64,000 nucleotides of DNA, from NCBI RefSeq assembly GCF_025643335.1, contig NZ_CP092489.1, forward strand, positions 4,598,501 to 4,662,500, in the 5' to 3' direction. The notes below the pieces were generated by a model. The model saw nothing but the letters and a program-made list of their open reading frames with translations. It did no database searches and was not told where the DNA came from. The position numbers and the translations under genes are program-made. Each line of letters begins with the position of its first letter. The stretch's first letter is position 1. Below are positions 60,701-64,000 of this stretch, in pieces. The stretch is from Endozoicomonas sp. Mp262. GTDB taxonomy: Bacteria; Pseudomonadota; Gammaproteobacteria; Pseudomonadales; Endozoicomonadaceae.

Positions 60701-62566
60701 GAAAACCGGTGCTATTTTCTGAATATCGACGTTGCTGTTTTCCCCAAGGCTTAACTGGAAATCATGTATCCAGATAACCTGCCCATCACTTTTCCGAATG
60801 ACATAGGGGTATTCTCCAAGTACCCTAAGCCCCAGATTTTCAATAATGGGAATCTGATCCGCCAAGGGCAATGGTTCAACATAATGATACAGTTTGAAAT
60901 GAATCAGCCCCTGTTCATCATCAATGGCCTGATAAAAACCCATTGAAAGGGGCATTGCCGGGTTAATTTCCTCAAAATGCCTGACATCTTCTACTGCCGA
61001 CTGTGGCGAGAAAACCTCGCGGTAACCCGCACTAAACCCTTCTCTGTAAGTGGAAACCAATTTATTACCATCAGCCTCGCCATAAGATTCCAGGATGCAA
61101 TCTGCAAAATCATCTTCCCAGGTCAATGCCGCAAGGGTAATTTCTTCGTTGATGCTATTTCTGTTAAATTCTACCCGGCCACGAAGCTTAAGGATAAAAT
61201 GCACCCGGGCTAAAACCGATTCGGAAAAATAAGTGGTAAATTCCGAGTCTACGGCTTGCAGTCTCTCACACAGGATTTTTTCAATGCGGGTTCTGAACTC
61301 AGTGCTATAGATATCCCTGGGAACAAACACCAATACAGAACAAAATGGTCCATATGCATCCTGTCTTACAAAAACCTTAACTTGCTTTCTTTCCTGAATG
61401 CGCAAAATAGCGGTTACGGTTTCATAAAGCTCATCCAGTGATGTTTGAAACAGTTCATCCCGGGGAAATATTTCAAGAATCTGGCTCAGCTCTTTGCCAT
61501 GATGACTTGATGACTCCAGTCCAGCACGGGCAATAATCGCATCAACCTTTTTTCGGATATAGGGGATAGTGACAGGGCTTTGCCTGTAAACCGGCGAGGT
61601 GCAGAGTCCCACCAACCTGCTTTCAGAAATGACCTGACCATTTTCATCAAACTGCCTGATAGAGATAAAATCCGGATAAGCCGGTCTATGCACACTGGAA
61701 CGAACGGCAGCTTTCGAAAATGATAATTTTTCATGGTGTTTAAAAAAGTCTTTTTCGATATAAGGCTCAAGTTGAAGTTGTCCCAGATTACCCTGGTGCA
61801 TGGGCCTCAATAGACCCAGTAAACTATCAGGGGATCTGACAATCTGTTTCTTATTACTTTTCTCAATGACCTTTAATTCTTCAAATCCAAGGAAGGTAAA
61901 ATTATCTGCCAATAGCCACTCAAGAAAATCCTTGATTTCATTTTCTTTAGCCGTTTCTGTACTGGCGATCAAATCAGTGACTTTTTTCCTCATCACCTGG
62001 TGGTCATCCACCACCCGGACAACATCTGCAAGAACGCCAGCTAACTGCTCGCGCAGTTGCACCAATTTTTCCTCATTTTCGAGCCGATCCACCTCCAGAT
62101 AAATAAATGCATCCCGGCCAGCAGTAACCCCCTTTCCCTGCTCAAAGGCAAGATTATGATCTGCATCCCTCAAACAGGCCAGGGAGCCATTTCTCACCAG
62201 ATGCGTTTCGGTTCCGAATTCATTGAGTTTCATTCGGACAGAATCCACCAGAAACGGCATATCCCGATGAACAATTCGAATCACTGTGTGAGTCGAATGC
62301 CAGCCGTGGTGAGAGTGGTTCGGATTGAACACCTCGATTTTCGGCTGTGCCGGGTTATGCTGCTGCATGAACTTCCAGAATGACAGCGTGGAACTCACCA
62401 GTCCACGTCGATCCCCACCCAGCAAGTCCTGGCGGGTATCCATTGAATAAAATCGGTAAACAAAGTTCTTGAGATATTCAAATTGTTCTGGCTTACTATG
62501 TTCACTCAACTCTTGCAGTAACTTGTCAAGGGCTTCTTGACGTTCCTGTGTATCCAGGTGGCCCAT
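57743..62566 (-). CDS. gdhB: NAD-dependent glutamate dehydrogenase, large (180-kDa) type
   Basis: About 1607 residues, the size of the 180-kDa class (Pseudomonas GdhB, Streptomyces). N-terminal ACT-like regulatory regions include [32 protein letters not shown]. The catalytic core has [38 protein letters not shown] and [15 protein letters not shown]. It deaminates glutamate to 2-oxoglutarate. I start it at the ATG at 62566 ([10 protein letters not shown]), with GGAGA about 7 bases upstream; an in-frame ATG at 62590 and TTG at 62605 are alternatives. Confidence 0.95.
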   Translation of the reverse strand: [1607 protein letters not shown]

Positions 62567-62909
62567 CCTTGTGTCTCCATGAAAAAACATCCCTTCTATT
62601 TTCAAGGTAGACCATGAGACTCTATAAACCTATATTAACCTGTGCAGTACATGGTTTTCTCAGGATCGCCGTTTTATTGACGGTAGGGAATAGTGCACTT
62701 TTCCCTTAATAAAATGTCAGTAATCGGTAAAGAGCAGGTTCAGGGTTGCAGGCTTCTGTAAGGTTCGACTATTTTTCTATTCCTGAGCAGCCGAATGCGT
62801 GCTCTTTACGGCCATGAAATCAGGCCTTTGGGTTTCCGGAGAGAGATCAGAGCTTCTGAAAATAACTCAAACCGGGCAGGATGCAAATTGACGCTGATGA
62901 TTACTTTTT
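62567..62909. other. Divergent gdhB-moxR promoter region
   Basis: 343 bases with no gene. It must hold promoters for both directions; I see no strong consensus pair, and no repeat or RNA structure. Confidence 0.5.
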
Positions 62910-63872
62910 ATGTCTTATAGCAATACGCTGAGCCAGCTTAGAGAGTACCTCTCCGCCTGTATTATTGGTCAGGAACACCTCGTTAACCGCCTTTTAATCG
63001 CCCTGCTGGCGGACGGGCACCTTCTGGTAGAAGGTGCTCCGGGACTGGCCAAAACCCGGGCCATAAAAGCCATGGCTGATGGCCTGGATGCCAATTTCCA
63101 CCGGATTCAGTTTACTCCGGACCTGCTCCCTGCTGACGTAACCGGTACCGATATCTATATTCCGGAAGACAGCAGCTTTCGTTTTCAGCCCGGACCCATT
63201 TTCCATAACCTGCTGCTGGCAGATGAAATCAACCGGGCTCCGGCAAAGGTTCAGTCAGCATTACTGGAAGCCATGGCAGAACGTCAGGTCAGTGTGGGCA
63301 GAAAGACCTACCCACTGCCTCGGGTCTTTATGGTGATGGCCACTCAAAACCCCATTGAGCAGGAAGGAACCTACCCACTGCCAGAGGCTCAGTTGGATCG
63401 TTTCCTGATGCATGTAAAAGTGGGCTACCCATCCGTTAGCGCCGAGAAAAAAATCCTGAGGCTGGCACGGGGAGAGGCAATGAAACAAATGCCTCCGAAG
63501 CTGGAAGAACTGATCAAGCAAGCCAGTATTCTTGAATCCAGGCAGCAAGTACTGGCTATTCATATGGAACCGGTGGTAGAGGAGTATATTGTCCAACTCA
63601 TCAATGCCACCCGTAATCCTGAGCCTTATCACTCAAAGCTGGCCAGCTGGTTAGACTACGGTGCCAGTCCCAGGGGAACCATTGCACTGGATCGATGTGC
63701 CAGAGCCCATGCCTGGCTCGAAGGGCGAGATTATGTCAATCCGGATGACGTTCAGGCGGTGGCCCATGATGTGCTCAGGCACCGGTTGCTACTGTCTTTT
63801 GAAGCCGAATCTGAAGGTAAGGATACCGACCAGGTGATTGATATGCTCCTCAAAGTTGTGCCCGTAGCCTGA
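62910..63872 (+). CDS. MoxR-family AAA+ ATPase
   Basis: 320 residues. Walker A VEGAPGLAKT, the MoxR segment FHRIQFTPDLLPADVTGTDIY, Walker B LLADEINRAPAKVQSALLEAMAE, sensor 1 MATQNPIEQEGTYPLPEAQLDRF, sensor 2 ASPRGTIALDRCARAHA. MoxR ATPases act as chaperones, usually with the following DUF58 and VWA-domain proteins; the DUF58 gene begins 22 bases downstream. Confidence 0.95.
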   Translation: MSYSNTLSQLREYLSACIIGQEHLVNRLLIALLADGHLLVEGAPGLAKTRAIKAMADGLDANFHRIQFTPDLLPADVTGTDIYIPEDSSFRFQPGPIFHNLLLADEINRAPAKVQSALLEAMAERQVSVGRKTYPLPRVFMVMATQNPIEQEGTYPLPEAQLDRFLMHVKVGYPSVSAEKKILRLARGEAMKQMPPKLEELIKQASILESRQQVLAIHMEPVVEEYIVQLINATRNPEPYHSKLASWLDYGASPRGTIALDRCARAHAWLEGRDYVNPDDVQAVAHDVLRHRLLLSFEAESEGKDTDQVIDMLLKVVPVA

Positions 63873-63894
63873 AATTCAAAAGAGAGTTTGATGG

Positions 63895-64000
63895 ATGAGC
63901 AGCATATACTGTGACTTGGACGATCTGGTTCGCCTGCGCTTTAAGGCACGAAGTCTCCAGTTATTCAACAAGGCAGCCTCAAAAAGCCTGTTGTCCGGTG
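63895..64000 (+). CDS. DUF58 protein, start only (cut by window end)
   Basis: Thirty-five codons from the ATG at 63895: MSSIYCDLDDLVRLRFKARS, then a serine- and leucine-rich LLSG. This is the beginning of DUF58 proteins (LDDLVRLR..AR..LLSG), which follow moxR in many bacteria. AGAGAG lies about 9 bases upstream. A second ATG at 63891 is out of frame and closes quickly. Confidence 0.8.
   Translation, partial: MSSIYCDLDDLVRLRFKARSLQLFNKAASKSLLSG

Overview
The window reads as a chromosomal segment of a host-associated gammaproteobacterium. The core gene order (tatD-pilZ-holB-tmk-mltG-pabC-fabF-acpP-fabG-fabD-plsX-rpmF-yceD-maf-sppA-phosphatase-rluC-rne, then murB-LMW phosphatase-kdsB-ycaR-lpxK-exbD-exbB-comEC-DUF2062-lol, with nqrA-F nearby) is the one I know from Pseudomonas and Oceanospirillales. 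The moderate GC of the core, a low-GC accessory set rich in eukaryote-like domains (ankyrin repeats, Ser/Thr kinase) and a giant orphan protein suggest an Endozoicomonadaceae-type symbiont. That assignment is inference; there is no rRNA to test it.

Layout. 1-3336: a partial, apparently secreted ankyrin protein with a C-terminal poly(A) polymerase/CCA-transferase-like head domain, running off the left edge. 3480-9375: the six-gene nqrA-F operon (minus strand) closed by a strong terminator. 9376-14022: a ~1 kb region without a convincing gene, then two low-GC minus-strand genes, an exported protein of unknown function and a kinase-like protein with a membrane or signal N-terminus. 14219-25244: a long minus-strand core cluster for a DNase-type hydrolase, PilZ, DNA polymerase III delta', dTMP kinase, MltG, folate PabC, fatty-acid synthesis (fabF, acpP, fabG, fabD, plsX), ribosomal protein bL32 and YceD. 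25374-28853: maf (plus), then sppA, a HAD phosphatase and rluC (minus). 29597-32515: rne (plus), with a 743-base leader region. 32639-40580: glpR-like regulator, murB, tyrosine phosphatase, kdsB, ycaR, lpxK, exbD, exbB, comEC (minus). 40926-43400: DUF2062 plus two orphan genes (plus). 43440-49242: lolD, a single LolC/E-type permease and rlmKL (minus), rmf (plus), pyrD (minus). 49466-54433: a 1655-residue low-GC orphan. 54609-57606: a sulfur/persulfide module (two YeeE/YedE-family half transporters, an ArsR dithiol sensor, a divergent CoA-disulfide reductase-rhodanese fusion). 57743-62566: the large NAD-dependent glutamate dehydrogenase. 62910-64000: moxR and the start of a DUF58 gene.

How it fits together. 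Most of the core serves the envelope and growth: fatty-acid supply (fab/plsX), Kdo activation and lipid A 4'-phosphorylation (kdsB, lpxK), peptidoglycan (murB, mltG), lipoprotein export (lol), and ribosome and RNA metabolism (rpmF, rluC, rlmKL, rmf, rne). Nqr provides the sodium gradient. The accessory genes sit at the joints between these conserved blocks, not inside operons, and several start with an export signal. Dispersed intergenic palindromes (a TAGGGGCTGTTGANGTTT family and a GGGAAT/GGAATAG family) lie at some of the same joints.

The strongest candidates for something undescribed are the ankyrin/nucleotidyltransferase fusion at 1-3336 (with a nuclear-localisation-like basic stretch), the kinase-like gene with a substituted ATP-binding lysine at 11512-14022, and the 1655-residue protein at 49466-54433.
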